Assembly (NCBI GenBank): GCA_040079635.1
Contig: JBEBJY010000006.1
Span: 1 to 64,000 of the forward strand
DNA length: 64,000 nucleotides
Source of the DNA: Aalborgiella sp040079635
GTDB lineage: Bacteria > Pseudomonadota > Gammaproteobacteria > Burkholderiales > Burkholderiaceae_C
Direction of reading: 5' to 3'
A program made the position numbers and the translations under genes. This document shows positions 32,507 to 41,783 of this stretch, piece by piece; within the stretch, counting starts at the first letter, position 1; the number at the start of each line of letters is the position of its first letter. The notes beneath the pieces were generated by a model. That model saw only the letters and a list, made by a program, of their open reading frames with translations. It had not been told where the DNA came from and did no database searches.

Positions 32507-33739
32507 TTATTTTAGGTTTTTATGGGGCGCTTTATGTGGAGCTATTGCGCGGCTCAAAATCCAAGTCAAAGTGATGACCAAACCGGCTGCACCCGCTGTG
32601 TGCGCCAGTGCGGCGAAGAGCGGCCATCCCATCACAGCGTTGGTCACGCCAGTGAAAAACTGCCACAGAGCCAACGCGATGAGCCAATTTGAATAGCGCT
32701 TGAAGCTAGGTGCTTTTTGTGTTGCAGCGGTTTTGGCTAACAGCCAGGCGCTGTAACCCAAGGCAATAAACACCACATAGGCCGACAAGCGGTGCGTGTA
32801 ATGGATGGCGGTCAGCGCTGAGAACGGTATATTTTCACCCAACGAAGTGAGTCCTAGTTCGCGCCACAGGCTAAAACCATTGGCGAAATCCATCTGGGGC
32901 CACCAACTTTTTTGGCAAGCGGGAAAGGTGTCACATGCCAGCACAGCGTAGTTGGTGCTGACCCAGCCGCCCAGTGCGATTTGCAGCCAGACCAAAACGA
33001 AGGTGACGATGAGGGTCGTGCGTATACGTTTTGGCAAAACCTCGGCGCGGGTTTCAACCGTTACTAAATGGTAATGTCTTGCTTGGCGAGTTAGCAACGT
33101 CAGCAAAAGCAAGGCACCTAACAAATGCAATGTCACGATGGCGGGATAGAGCTTCAAAGTTACCGTGAGCGCACCAAATGCTCCAACCACGCAAACCCAA
33201 ACCAAGCTGGCTGTTGGCCACCACGGGCTGATTTGCAAGCTTGTGTTGAGTTGATACTGGGACAACTGATGGACTTTTTCTTGTGCCTGCTTACGTGCAG
33301 TGAAGCGCGTCCACCAGCTGTGCAGCGTCAACGTCAAAATCAGCACGCCCACGCTGGTGGCTAGGTAACGGTGCAGCATTTCTATCCACGCTTTGGTTGT
33401 CGTGACTGCACCTGTGGGAATAGCAGCTTGTGCAGTATCAACATGCACTTTTGCGCCAAACGGTGTAGCGCTGCCGTAGCAACCTGGCCAGTCGGGGCAA
33501 CCTAAACCCGAATCCGTCAAACGGGTAAATGCGCCAAAAATGACCAAATCAAAGGTTAAAAATAGCGTGAATGCTGTCAAAGCCTGTAAACGCTTGATGC
33601 GCAAACCCTGACTTTGACTTCTGTTATCAACGCTTTTGTGCTGCAGCCACCACCATGCCAACGGGCCACTGGCAACCGTCAACCCTAGTAGCATGACTTT
33701 TAGTATGGGCGTTAGATTGACTAAGCTGGTCGTTTCCAT
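32507..33739 (-). CDS. ctaA: Heme A synthase
   Basis: About 410 residues with eight membrane helices. GAFTRLTDSGLGCPDWPGCYG is the N-terminal signature with the conserved Cys pair. WIEMLHRYLATSVG and AIHYTHRLSAYVVF hold heme-ligand histidines in the two four-helix halves, and DTFPACQKSWWPQMDF the second Cys pair. It oxidises heme O to heme A. The ATG at 33739 just follows the upstream stop. Confidence 0.95.
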   Translation of the reverse strand: METTSLVNLTPILKVMLLGLTVASGPLAWWWLQHKSVDNRSQSQGLRIKRLQALTAFTLFLTFDLVIFGAFTRLTDSGLGCPDWPGCYGSATPFGAKVHVDTAQAAIPTGAVTTTKAWIEMLHRYLATSVGVLILTLTLHSWWTRFTARKQAQEKVHQLSQYQLNTSLQISPWWPTASLVWVCVVGAFGALTVTLKLYPAIVTLHLLGALLLLTLLTRQARHYHLVTVETRAEVLPKRIRTTLIVTFVLVWLQIALGGWVSTNYAVLACDTFPACQKSWWPQMDFANGFSLWRELGLTSLGENIPFSALTAIHYTHRLSAYVVFIALGYSAWLLAKTAATQKAPSFKRYSNWLIALALWQFFTGVTNAVMGWPLFAALAHTAGAAGLVITLTWILSRAIAPHKAPHKNLK

Positions 33740-33744
33740 CCGTT

Positions 33745-34449
33745 TTAGCGTCCTGCTTGGTCCCAAGACGCCGATGCACGCATCACGCGGTCAATATCAC
33801 TCTTGGCCTTCTTCGCGGCGGCGGCATCTAAGCCGGGCGGGAAACGCATCATCCAATTGCCCATGGGGTCGACCAGATAGAGGTGATCCGTCAGTTGCTG
33901 GCCTTGTGCGGGCTGCATCCAAGTGGTGATTTGCTCTGTAGGCAGTCGTAAAACGGTAGCTTCTTTTAAAGCTGGCAGGATAGCTGGAGCGATTGGTGCG
34001 GCATCAGAAACTAACCAAACCCAATCAAGTCTGTCTTTTTCTTTGCCCAAGCTTTCACGCAATTGGCGCTGTAGATACAAATGCTTTTGACAAACGGCAT
34101 CGCACGCCCCCCCTGACACACTGACCAACAGCCATTGCCCCGTCAGCGTTTGCAAGTTAACACCAGCGCCGCTTAGCTGGGTGGCGTTGAGGTTGGGGAC
34201 GACTCTTTGCGGCGTAATCAACTCGCCGAAATTGCGTCTACCCTCTGGCCGAATGAAGTAGTAGGTGATGTAAGACGCGACGACGGGTGATGCGCACAGC
34301 AGCAAAACCAGCAACATTTTCCAACGGCCATTTTTAGTGCGATCGATAGTTGCAGAGTTTCCAGACGCGGAATCGCTTTGCGGCATGCTGTGCACAGTCA
34401 TTTCTAGCGGGTGTGGTGATTGTTTGGTGTCGTTATTCATCGTGGCCAT
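33745..34449 (-). CDS. Thioredoxin-fold, SCO-like cytochrome oxidase assembly protein
   Basis: 234 residues: a cytoplasmic N-terminus, one membrane helix (about residues 45-65, MLLVLLLCASPVVASYITYY), then a periplasmic domain with GQWLLVSVSGGACDAVCQKHLYLQRQL. The CDAVC spacing equals the SCO CxxxC copper site, and YLVDPMGNWMMRF resembles the end of the SCO fold. The usual distal His of SCO is not evident, so metal delivery is uncertain. It lies between surf1 and ctaA in the oxidase assembly cluster, a standard position in Burkholderiales. A role in copper or thiol chemistry on the oxidase is likely. Confidence 0.8.
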   Translation of the reverse strand: MATMNNDTKQSPHPLEMTVHSMPQSDSASGNSATIDRTKNGRWKMLLVLLLCASPVVASYITYYFIRPEGRRNFGELITPQRVVPNLNATQLSGAGVNLQTLTGQWLLVSVSGGACDAVCQKHLYLQRQLRESLGKEKDRLDWVWLVSDAAPIAPAILPALKEATVLRLPTEQITTWMQPAQGQQLTDHLYLVDPMGNWMMRFPPGLDAAAAKKAKSDIDRVMRASASWDQAGR

Positions 34450-34459
34450 AGTTAGTTTA

Positions 34460-34486
34460 TTTAGTTTTAGTTTTAGTTTTAGTTAG
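34460..34486. repeat. Short tandem repeat (TTTTAG units)
   Basis: Three exact TTTTAG units plus partial units on each side, in the 40-base spacer before the SCO-like gene. It is prone to slippage and could vary in copy number. Confidence 0.75.
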
Positions 34487-34489
34487 TTA

Positions 34490-35308
34490 TTACTTTGCTT
34501 TTAAATTTGGGCGTACTAGTTGAAACCATACATACAAGAGCGCGATTAATGCGCTCAATGCCCACCATTGAACCATGTAGCCGTAGTTTTTTTCAGAACC
34601 ATAATTGGGTTGCGCCCAGCGGCGTAACAGCTTATCTTGCGCCTGGTCTTGGTGCTTGTCTTTCACGACATTCGCATTGACCATATCAAGCTGAAGCAAA
34701 GAATATGGCAGCAATTCAAGTTTGAGCTCTTTGGCCAAGGCTTCTATTTCAATATTTTGCCGTAAAGCACCGCTTTCCGCACCTTTGAACTCAAATAGCT
34801 TGGATGGTGACGGGGCAATACGACCCGTTATCGTGACCTCAGCAGCATCCGTTATGACTTTAGGCAGGGCATTACGATCTAAAAAATTCCTTGGCAACCA
34901 ACCTCTTTGTACCAAGATGGTTTTTTTAGCCAAGGTTACAGGTTCTGTGAACTCAAAAGGCGTTAAAACAAACAGGCCTGGTTTGTTGTCCATTTGTCGA
35001 TTGTCTAAAAACAAGGTGTGTTGCGGTAGCCAATGGCCTGTTAAGGTAATATTTCGATGCAAGACTGAGGAAACAGAGGCAGTTGAGTGAGCTTTTAGAT
35101 CTTGCTGCGGTGTTGCTGAGGAAGATCGTACCAACGCAGCTGCATCTAAGTTAGGCAGCTCTGCTTGCGCTTGAATGGATGCCTGCAACGCTAGCTTTTC
35201 CTGAGCACGGCTAAGTTGCCAAAAACCAAGCTTCATCGTGATTGCCGCTGAAACGATGGCAGCCACTGTTATCAGCCAAAAACGGCTGTTCAAGGTCTTT
35301 AAACTCAC
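34490..35308 (-). CDS. SURF1 family protein
   Basis: 272 residues with a membrane helix at each end (about 8-27 and 245-264) and a periplasmic domain between them, the SURF1/Shy1 layout. FWLITVAAIVSAAITMKLGFWQLSRAQEK opens it. HTLFLDNRQMDNKPGLFVLTPF and ILVQRGWLPRN are conserved. NYGYMVQWWALSALIALLYVW closes it. It aids heme A insertion into subunit I. The start is a GTG. It is the first gene of the minus-strand assembly unit, divergent from DUF2909. Confidence 0.92.
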   Translation of the reverse strand: MSLKTLNSRFWLITVAAIVSAAITMKLGFWQLSRAQEKLALQASIQAQAELPNLDAAALVRSSSATPQQDLKAHSTASVSSVLHRNITLTGHWLPQHTLFLDNRQMDNKPGLFVLTPFEFTEPVTLAKKTILVQRGWLPRNFLDRNALPKVITDAAEVTITGRIAPSPSKLFEFKGAESGALRQNIEIEALAKELKLELLPYSLLQLDMVNANVVKDKHQDQAQDKLLRRWAQPNYGSEKNYGYMVQWWALSALIALLYVWFQLVRPNLKAK

Positions 35309-35323
35309 GCGATAATCTCACTT

Positions 35324-35557
35324 ATGACATATATTGCAATTGTTGGATTTATCGCTATTTTTGGCAGCTTGGGTGCCGCCATGTTTTTTATGCTCAAAGG
35401 TGGCGAGAAAGACAAGCTAGACCACAAATCGAAAGCAAACAACATGGCGAGAGCCTTAGCGTTTCGGGTCGGTTTTTCGATTCTACTTTTCATTTGCGTT
35501 TTGGTTGCTTGGCACTTGGGCTACATACACCCTACTGGGATACCAGCAGGGCGATGA
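35324..35557 (+). CDS. DUF2909 twin-transmembrane protein
   Basis: 77 residues with two membrane helices (about 3-25 and 46-65) and a basic loop (KGGEKDKLDHKSKANNMARAL). The RALAFRVGFSILLFI pattern is typical of the DUF2909 family found beside cox genes. It is the only plus-strand gene within the cox locus, placed between coxC and surf1. It is followed by a strong terminator. Confidence 0.85.
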   Translation: MTYIAIVGFIAIFGSLGAAMFFMLKGGEKDKLDHKSKANNMARALAFRVGFSILLFICVLVAWHLGYIHPTGIPAGR

Positions 35558-35598
35558 TCGTTCCAATCTTGATTCAAATCTATGGTTTTATGAAACAC

Positions 35599-35626
35599 AA
35601 AAAAGGCGCTTGAAAGCGCCTTTTTT
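35599..35626. terminator. Bidirectional intrinsic terminator
   Basis: AAAAAAGGCGCT-TGAA-AGCGCCTTTTTT, a perfect stem between the convergent DUF2909 and coxC genes. Confidence 0.95.
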
Positions 35627-35656
35627 ATCCAAACTTGCTTGGTCTATAACCGTAAC

Positions 35657-36538
35657 TTATAACCAGTAAATAAGGATGTATAAACCCAACCACACCACGT
35701 CAACGAAATGCCAGTACCAAGCAGCGCCTTCAAATCCAAAATGACGTGTCGGTGTGAAATGGCCTTTTTGCAAACGCAAAGTGATGAACAACAACATCAA
35801 CATGCCGACAAACACATGGAATCCATGGAATCCAGTGAGCATATAAAACGTAGAACCGTAAACACCAGACGCAAGTGTTAAATTCATCTCATGATATGCA
35901 TGGTAGTACTCATAACCCTGAACAAACAAAAACACAACGCCGAGCAATACCGTCATCCACATAAACAAAATCGTTTTACTACGGTTGCCGGCAACTAACG
36001 CATGGTGTGCAATTGTTAACGTCACACCAGAAGTTAACAACAAACCCGTGTTGATGGTTGGCAACCAAAACGGTGTCATCGTGGTGAATGGTTCAACGAT
36101 GCCCGCAGGCGAGGCAGTAGCACCCGCTACTGCACTAGGCCAAACTGCTTTGAAGTCTGGCCATAGTAATTGTTGGTCTAAGCTGCCAAGCTCAGGCACA
36201 GAATGCGCACGCGCCCACCATAATGCCGTGAAAAATGCACCGAAAAACATGACTTCAGAGAAGATAAACCAGCTCATGCTCCAACGGAAAGACAAGTCAA
36301 TTTTGTGCCCATATTGACCGCCTTCGCTCTCTGCTACAGCTTCGCTAAACCATTGAAACAGCACAGTTAGCCATATCACCATGCCAGCCAGCAGGGAATA
36401 CTTACCCCAGTCAGCGCCATTTATCCACTGGCCTGCCCCCAGAATAACAAACAACAAACCAAGCGCGGCCATCACTGGATGGCGCGAAGGATTAGGAACG
36501 AAATAATACGGTGTTGAACCTTGTGAATGTGAACTCAT
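35657..36538 (-). CDS. ctaE: Cytochrome c oxidase subunit III
   Basis: 293 residues with seven membrane helices. YYFVPNPSRHPVMAALGLLF opens it; EVMFFGAFFTALWWARAHS holds the conserved Glu of the proton-uptake support site. GSTFYMLTGFHGFHVFVGM and WYWHFVDVVWLGLYILIYW end it. Part of the aa3-type oxidase of the inner membrane. It lies 71 bases downstream of the DUF2970 gene. Confidence 0.97.
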   Translation of the reverse strand: MSSHSQGSTPYYFVPNPSRHPVMAALGLLFVILGAGQWINGADWGKYSLLAGMVIWLTVLFQWFSEAVAESEGGQYGHKIDLSFRWSMSWFIFSEVMFFGAFFTALWWARAHSVPELGSLDQQLLWPDFKAVWPSAVAGATASPAGIVEPFTTMTPFWLPTINTGLLLTSGVTLTIAHHALVAGNRSKTILFMWMTVLLGVVFLFVQGYEYYHAYHEMNLTLASGVYGSTFYMLTGFHGFHVFVGMLMLLFITLRLQKGHFTPTRHFGFEGAAWYWHFVDVVWLGLYILIYWL

Positions 36539-36609
36539 CTGAACTCCTAACTCTCTCTACATTTATATAAAACCAAAACTGACAATGATCTCTAAAGCTA
36601 AACTTTAAC

Positions 36610-36795
36610 TCATTTAGAGACCACAAAATTTACAAGACCAATCAAACCACCAATGATAAGCATCACCAGCACAACAGCAGTGATGACAATATGAACAGGA
36701 TTGAGTTTTTGCAAATCTTTTTGATACTCACTATTTTTTCGAATACCCGCAAAAGACCATAAAACAGCTTTTAAAGTATCAAGGAAAGCACTCAT
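36610..36795 (-). CDS. DUF2970 small membrane protein
   Basis: 61 residues. LKAVLWSFAGIRKNSEYQKD is the family signature; one membrane helix follows (about 36-58). DUF2970 proteins are found in cox operons of beta- and gammaproteobacteria. It overlaps the ctaG stop by four bases (ATGA), so translation is coupled. Role in the oxidase is not known. Confidence 0.9.
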   Translation of the reverse strand: MSAFLDTLKAVLWSFAGIRKNSEYQKDLQKLNPVHIVITAVVLVMLIIGGLIGLVNFVVSK

Positions 36796-37388
36796 GCGCC
36801 ATCCTTGGTGTTTACGGAGCTAACTGCAGCTAATGGAGCAGCTGGTGTTCTACCACCCACTTCAAAAAAGGTATACGACAGAGTAATGGTGCTGACATCT
36901 TTAGATAATTTTGGGTCAATCACAAAGGCCACTGGCCATTGCTTTTTCTCGCCCGCTTCTAAAGTGTATTGTTGAAAACAGAAACACTCCAACTTATTGA
37001 AATGAGCCGCTGCTTGCGAGGGAGCATAGCTCGGTATCGCCTGCGCTGCCATTTTACGGTTTTGCACATTTTGAAATTCATACATTACCGTGGCTAATTC
37101 ACCTGGGTGAACCTGTATGGATCTCATGGCTGGCTTGAAATCCCATGGACCTCTGGCGTTTGCATCAAACTCCACGGTAATTAACCGTGTTTTATCAATT
37201 TGGGTATTTGCAGGCGCTTGAGAAGTCGCACCTGCAATATTTTTTTCACCTAGTGCCAAAATATTGATACCAGTCATTTCGCAGATGGCTTTGTACAAAG
37301 GCACCAATGCATAACCGAACGCAAACATAGCCAATACGATGATGGCCAACTTGCCCACCATGTTGGTATTTTCTTGTTTACGAATCAT
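36792..37388 (-). CDS. ctaG: Cytochrome c oxidase assembly protein CtaG/Cox11
   Basis: 198 residues: an N-terminal membrane anchor (about 12-32) and a periplasmic immunoglobulin-like domain. KLECFCFQQYTL is the copper-binding CFCF motif; VYEFQNVQNRKMAAQAIPSYAP and FVIDPKLSKDVSTITLSYTFF are also conserved. It delivers copper to CuB in subunit I. The gene lies between the 37-residue assembly protein and DUF2970. Confidence 0.96.
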   Translation of the reverse strand: MIRKQENTNMVGKLAIIVLAMFAFGYALVPLYKAICEMTGINILALGEKNIAGATSQAPANTQIDKTRLITVEFDANARGPWDFKPAMRSIQVHPGELATVMYEFQNVQNRKMAAQAIPSYAPSQAAAHFNKLECFCFQQYTLEAGEKKQWPVAFVIDPKLSKDVSTITLSYTFFEVGGRTPAAPLAAVSSVNTKDGA

Positions 37389-37412
37389 AGAAAGCTTTTG
37401 ATTGACAAGTGA

Positions 37413-37526
37413 CTAGTGGCTCAAAATGTACATTTTTGCCATGAATCCAATGAAAAAGACAACCGCAATCGAGGTCAAAATTAACCCCATTTTGCGATTA
37501 TTTTTCTTTTGTTCAGGTGTGGACAT
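37413..37526 (-). CDS. Cytochrome oxidase small assembly protein (37 residues)
   Basis: A 38-codon frame starting MSTPEQKKNNRKMGLILTSI, with one membrane helix and ending KMYILSH. Burkholderiales cox operons carry such a short protein between subunit I and CtaG, annotated as a small assembly protein. The basic N-terminus and single helix suggest an anchor next to the oxidase. The spacing to coxA (35 bases) and ctaG (24 bases) fits an operon gene. Confidence 0.8.
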   Translation of the reverse strand: MSTPEQKKNNRKMGLILTSIAVVFFIGFMAKMYILSH

Positions 37527-37561
37527 TTAAATTACAGTTTTTAATTTTTGCTTTGCTGGTA

Positions 37562-39220
37562 TTAAGCAATAATTTTATTTGCTGCAGCATTCAGCTTAGG
37601 CGGTGTTTCAAAAGTATGGAACGGCGCTGGAGAAGCAACTTCCCACTCCAAGCCTTCAGCACCCTTGACGAGGTTATCCGAATTTTGGTCTTCCCATGGA
37701 TTGCTCGACGCCTTTACGCCTTTGCCCATCATGGCAGGCAGCACAACAAAGAAGAAGAAATAAACTTGCGCCAAACCAAAAGCAAAAGCACCGACTGAAG
37801 CGATCGCATTGAAGTCTGCGAATTGCATAGGGTAGTCAGCATAACGACGCGGCATACCCGCCAAGCCCAAGAAATGCATTGGGAAGAATGTAATGTTGAA
37901 CGAAATCAATGACCACCAGAAGTGAATCTTGCCACGTGACTCGTTGTACATGACACCCGTCCACTTAGGGCACCAGTAGTAGAAGCCAGCAAACATGGCA
38001 TACAAAGAACCAGCAACCAATACGTAGTGGAAATGCGCAACAACGTAATAAGTATCGTGAATCTGAATATCGATAGGCGCCATGGCCAAAATCAGACCTG
38101 AAAATCCACCAATGGTAAATACGAAAATGAAGCCTACTGCAAACAACATAGGGGTTTCAAAAGTCATGGAACCGCGCCACATGGTTGCAATCCAGTTGAA
38201 AATCTTCACCGCAGTTGGAACGGCAATTAACATCGTCGCGTACATGAAGAACAATTGCCCTGTCACCGGCATACCAACGGTAAACATGTGATGCGCCCAA
38301 ACAATAAAGCTCAAAATTGCAATGCTTGATGTCGCGTACACCATTGAAGCGTAACCAAATAATTTTTTACGAGAAAACGCTGGAACCACATGGCTGATAA
38401 TGCCAAAGGCTGGCAAGATCATGATGTAAACCTCAGGGTGACCAAAAAACCAAAAAATGTGCTGATACATGATGGGGTCGCCACCACCAGCAGGATTAAA
38501 GAAACTTGTACCAAAATGACGGTCAGTCAATGTCATGGTGATTGCGCCCGCCAAAACTGGCATCACAGCAATCAACAAGTAAGCAGTAATTAACCAAGTC
38601 CAGCAGAACATAGGCATTTTCATCAACGTCATGCCTGGCGCACGCATATTCAGCACAGTCACAATAATGTTGATAGATCCCATGATAGAGCTGGCACCCA
38701 ACAAATGCAAAGCAAAAATACTTGCATCCATTGACGGCCCCATCTGCAGCGTCAAGGGCGCGTATAAAGTCCACCCAGTTGCAGGTGCGCCACCAGGCAT
38801 AAAAAATCCAGCCACAACCATCAATGCAGCTGGGATCATCAACCAGAAGCTGAAGTTGTTCATACGTGCAAAAGCCATATCACTAGCACCAATTTGCAAC
38901 GGAATCATCCAGTTTGCAAAACCAACGAAACCAGGCATGATGGCGCCGAACACCATAATAATACCGTGCATAGTGGTGAGCTGGTTAAACAACTCGGGAT
39001 TGATCATTTGCAATCCAGGCTGAAACAATTCAGCGCGGATCAACAAAGCCAATACTCCACCAATCATCAGCATCGTAAAGCTGAACAACAGATATAAAGT
39101 GCCAATATCTTTATGGTTGGTCGCAAAAACCCAGCGACGCCAGCCAGCTGGTGCACCGTGATCGTGATGGTCATCATGCGCATCGTGAGCATGAGAAGAA
39201 TGGTCTAGTACTGCACTCAT
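37562..39220 (-). CDS. ctaD: Cytochrome c oxidase subunit I
   Basis: 552 residues with twelve membrane helices. FWFFGHPEVYIMILPAFG holds the His-Tyr pair and CuB His, and FIVWAHHMFTVGMP the other two CuB histidines. HDTYYVVAHFHYVL holds the heme a and a3 ligands. The N-terminus is rich in His and Asp (HSSHAHDAHDDHHDHG), which could bind copper. It is the catalytic subunit that reduces O2 and pumps protons. It lies 35 bases after the subunit II gene. Confidence 0.98.
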   Translation of the reverse strand: MSAVLDHSSHAHDAHDDHHDHGAPAGWRRWVFATNHKDIGTLYLLFSFTMLMIGGVLALLIRAELFQPGLQMINPELFNQLTTMHGIIMVFGAIMPGFVGFANWMIPLQIGASDMAFARMNNFSFWLMIPAALMVVAGFFMPGGAPATGWTLYAPLTLQMGPSMDASIFALHLLGASSIMGSINIIVTVLNMRAPGMTLMKMPMFCWTWLITAYLLIAVMPVLAGAITMTLTDRHFGTSFFNPAGGGDPIMYQHIFWFFGHPEVYIMILPAFGIISHVVPAFSRKKLFGYASMVYATSSIAILSFIVWAHHMFTVGMPVTGQLFFMYATMLIAVPTAVKIFNWIATMWRGSMTFETPMLFAVGFIFVFTIGGFSGLILAMAPIDIQIHDTYYVVAHFHYVLVAGSLYAMFAGFYYWCPKWTGVMYNESRGKIHFWWSLISFNITFFPMHFLGLAGMPRRYADYPMQFADFNAIASVGAFAFGLAQVYFFFFVVLPAMMGKGVKASSNPWEDQNSDNLVKGAEGLEWEVASPAPFHTFETPPKLNAAANKIIA

Positions 39221-39255
39221 TTTGATACTTTCTCGAGACTAATTGGATTCAATGT

Positions 39256-40446
39256 TTACTTGCGGGCTGCCAAAACTTCAGATGGCTGAACCAGCTGACC
39301 CGTTTTGTTTGACCAGTTGTTTTTTGAGTAAGTGATGACAGATGCAATGTCAGTATCACTCAACTGTTTCCAAGCAGGCATAGCGCCATTATTTTGACCA
39401 TTCAACAAAACCATGATTTGTTTTGTTTTATCTGCATCCAGCACAACAGCTGCACCATCAAGCGGCTTGATCGCACCAGCACCTTTACCATTTGCTTGAT
39501 GGCAAGCTGCGCAATTAGCAGCGTAGACTTTTTCTCCGCGCTTCAAAATATCATCCATGGTCCAAACCTTGCTTGGATCATCCGCTTTAGCAGCAAGCTT
39601 CTTTTGCTCACCAGCAACCCATTTGGAGTAATCTTCAGCAGACACAACCTTCACATGAATTGGCATGTAGGAGTGCTCTTTACCGCACAACTTTGCACAT
39701 TGACCGTAGTAGTCACCAATCTTTTCAGCACGAAACCATGTGTCACGCACAAAACCCGGGATCGCATCTTGCATGATGCCAAATGCAGGAACGGCAAAAG
39801 CATGAATGACGTCATTCGCCGTTGTGATAACACGAATCTTTTTATCCACTGGAACAACCAATGGATTGTCAACTTTAAGCAAATAGTTATCTACAGTCTG
39901 ACCCGCCTTAGGGCCGCCGTTTTCAGACATCTCGCGATGCGTTGCATCTAAAGTCGAGACGAAACTGATACCTTCACCCTCGCCTTTGATGTAGTTGTAA
40001 CCCCACTTCCATTGCATGCCCGTTGCTTTCACGGTCAAATCAGCATTGGTTGTATCTTTCATGGCCACAACAACCTTGGTTGCTGGCAAAGCCATCAATA
40101 TAACAATGATGAAAGGAATGATGGTCCAAACCACCTCAACCGTCACCGATTCGTGAAAATTGGCTGGTTTATGACCCACGGATTTGCGATGCTTCAAAAT
40201 TGAATAGAACATCACACCAAAAACCAAGATGAAGACCACCGTACAGATGATCAACATGTACCAATGCAACCAGCTTTGTTCTTGCGAAATTTTAGTGACA
40301 CCAGTAGTCAAATTGAGCTGATTTACGCCAGGTCCGCCCGGCAAGTCAGCCAAAGCAAACGCAGCAGTTGCCACAAAGGAACCCACCGCAACGCCAGCTT
40401 TTTGTAAAAGATTGGTCAATTTATTAGAAATTAATGTGTTTAACAT
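39256..40446 (-). CDS. ctaC: Cytochrome c oxidase subunit II with C-terminal cytochrome c domain
   Basis: About 396 residues. A signal peptide, two membrane helices and the CuA domain with GQCAKLCGKEHSYMPIHV are followed by a fused cytochrome c domain with YAANCAACHQANG (CxxCH heme site) and a Met ligand in NNGAMPAWKQL. The heme domain makes this a caa3-type subunit. The ATG at 40446 gives a normal signal peptide; ATGs at 40470 and 40521 would extend it. First gene of the cox structural operon, with a candidate promoter region shared with divergent ribF. Confidence 0.95.
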   Translation of the reverse strand: MLNTLISNKLTNLLQKAGVAVGSFVATAAFALADLPGGPGVNQLNLTTGVTKISQEQSWLHWYMLIICTVVFILVFGVMFYSILKHRKSVGHKPANFHESVTVEVVWTIIPFIIVILMALPATKVVVAMKDTTNADLTVKATGMQWKWGYNYIKGEGEGISFVSTLDATHREMSENGGPKAGQTVDNYLLKVDNPLVVPVDKKIRVITTANDVIHAFAVPAFGIMQDAIPGFVRDTWFRAEKIGDYYGQCAKLCGKEHSYMPIHVKVVSAEDYSKWVAGEQKKLAAKADDPSKVWTMDDILKRGEKVYAANCAACHQANGKGAGAIKPLDGAAVVLDADKTKQIMVLLNGQNNGAMPAWKQLSDTDIASVITYSKNNWSNKTGQLVQPSEVLAARK

Positions 40447-40559
40447 GTTCGCCACTTTTTCACGTCTCATCAAATTTACATACCCAAAAGTTGCAAGCCA
40501 CATACCAAGATGTGTTTGCACTAAACTCCCTATTGTATTCGTCTTGGCCTTACCAATCT

Positions 40560-40573
40560 TTACACTCGTGTAA
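40560..40573. promoter_or_regulatory. Short palindrome between ctaC and ribF
   Basis: TTACAC-TC-GTGTAA, six-base arms around two bases, about 45 bases upstream of ribF and 114 upstream of ctaC. A candidate operator for the divergent pair, with no known regulator assigned. Confidence 0.3.
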
Positions 40574-40618
40574 TTTCCGACTTTTTTACCAAAAAACGAT
40601 TCTTCAAGCTTAAATACT

Positions 40619-41659
40619 GTGAAAATTTTCCACCGCCCTCATCAGATTAATAAATTATATGTTAATTCTGAATTGGATATATCAACTCTCAATGTACTGA
40701 ACAGAGGCTGTGCTTTGACGATTGGTAACTTTGATGGCGTACATCGTGGCCACCAAGCCATGCTTGCATTGCTTAAAAATGAGGCATCACATCGCAATAT
40801 TCCCAGCTGTGTGATGACATTCGAGCCGCATCCGCGCGATTATTTCGCCAAAGTTACCCAAAAACCTGCCTTAGCACCCGCCAGAATTGCCACCTTACGT
40901 GACAAATTGACTGAATTGGCACGTTGTGGCATCGATCTATGTGTTGTTTTACCCTTCAATGCTGTGTTTGCAGCGCAATCACCTCAGAACTTTATTGAAG
41001 ACGTGCTTGTTGGCAGTCTAGGCGTCAAATACATTTTAGTAGGCGATGATTTCCGTTTTGGTGCCAAACGCGCTGGAGATTACGCCATGTTGGATGCTTC
41101 GGGTACGGCAAGAGGCTTTGAAGTTGCCCGAATGAACAGCTATGAAGTCCACGGGCTGCGTGTTTCAAGTTCTGCCGTACGCGAAGCGTTAAATCTAGGA
41201 AACATGGACGATGCCGACAAACTGTTAGGCCGTCCTTACCGCATCAGTGGGCATGTGGTGCATGGACGCAAATTAGGTCGAGAATTGAACTGCCCCACCC
41301 TGAATTTGCGCTTTTCACACTGGAAACCTGCTGCTAGCGGCATTTTCGCCGTCCGGGTGTTTGGTTTGACTGACGGTGCTTTAGATGGCGTCGCAAACCT
41401 AGGTATCCGCCCTTCACTAGATCCTAACGATGTCAACGGTGGTCGCGTTTTACTGGAAACCCACTGCTTGGACTGGCCAGCACATTTAGGTGCTGAGGGT
41501 GGATACGGTAAAATCATACGTGTGGAACTGTTGCACAAACTACATGACGAATTGAAGTACGACGGTCTGGAGGCCTTACAAATTGGTATTTCCAAAGACT
41601 GCGACGATGCTCGCGCTTATTTCAAAGCACTGTCTGCAACACCGATTTCGCGAATTTGA
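40619..41659 (+). CDS. ribF: Bifunctional riboflavin kinase/FAD synthetase
   Basis: 346 residues, making FMN and then FAD. The N-terminal FAD synthetase domain has ALTIGNFDGVHRGHQAML and VSSSAVREALNLGNM. The C-terminal kinase domain has GHVVHGRKLGRELNCPTLNL and GVANLGIRPSL. The start is a GTG at 40619; the first 30 residues precede the conserved core. It is divergent from ctaC, and ileS and lspA follow in the same direction, the usual order in this group. Confidence 0.96.
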   Translation: MKIFHRPHQINKLYVNSELDISTLNVLNRGCALTIGNFDGVHRGHQAMLALLKNEASHRNIPSCVMTFEPHPRDYFAKVTQKPALAPARIATLRDKLTELARCGIDLCVVLPFNAVFAAQSPQNFIEDVLVGSLGVKYILVGDDFRFGAKRAGDYAMLDASGTARGFEVARMNSYEVHGLRVSSSAVREALNLGNMDDADKLLGRPYRISGHVVHGRKLGRELNCPTLNLRFSHWKPAASGIFAVRVFGLTDGALDGVANLGIRPSLDPNDVNGGRVLLETHCLDWPAHLGAEGGYGKIIRVELLHKLHDELKYDGLEALQIGISKDCDDARAYFKALSATPISRI

Positions 41660-41661
41660 TA

Positions 41662-41687
41662 GGGTCAAGGCTAACCCGTCTTGACCC
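41662..41687 (+). terminator. Hairpin after ribF (weak terminator)
   Basis: GGGTCAAG and CTTGACCC form an 8-base stem with a 10-base loop, three bases after the ribF stop. No T run follows, so termination may be partial or Rho-linked. Confidence 0.5.
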
Positions 41688-41783
41688 CTCACAACCAATT
41701 CGCAGCCTTGTTCACTTCATATAGCAAGGCAAGTTCTTATTTTTGGCAATCATTCAACATGCCAATCAGCTCAAATACTTACT

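Noticed and set aside
40447..40618. FMN riboswitch before ribF
   Set aside because: No RFN-element signature (such as the AGGGGCGGGG... blocks) is present and the leader is too short.
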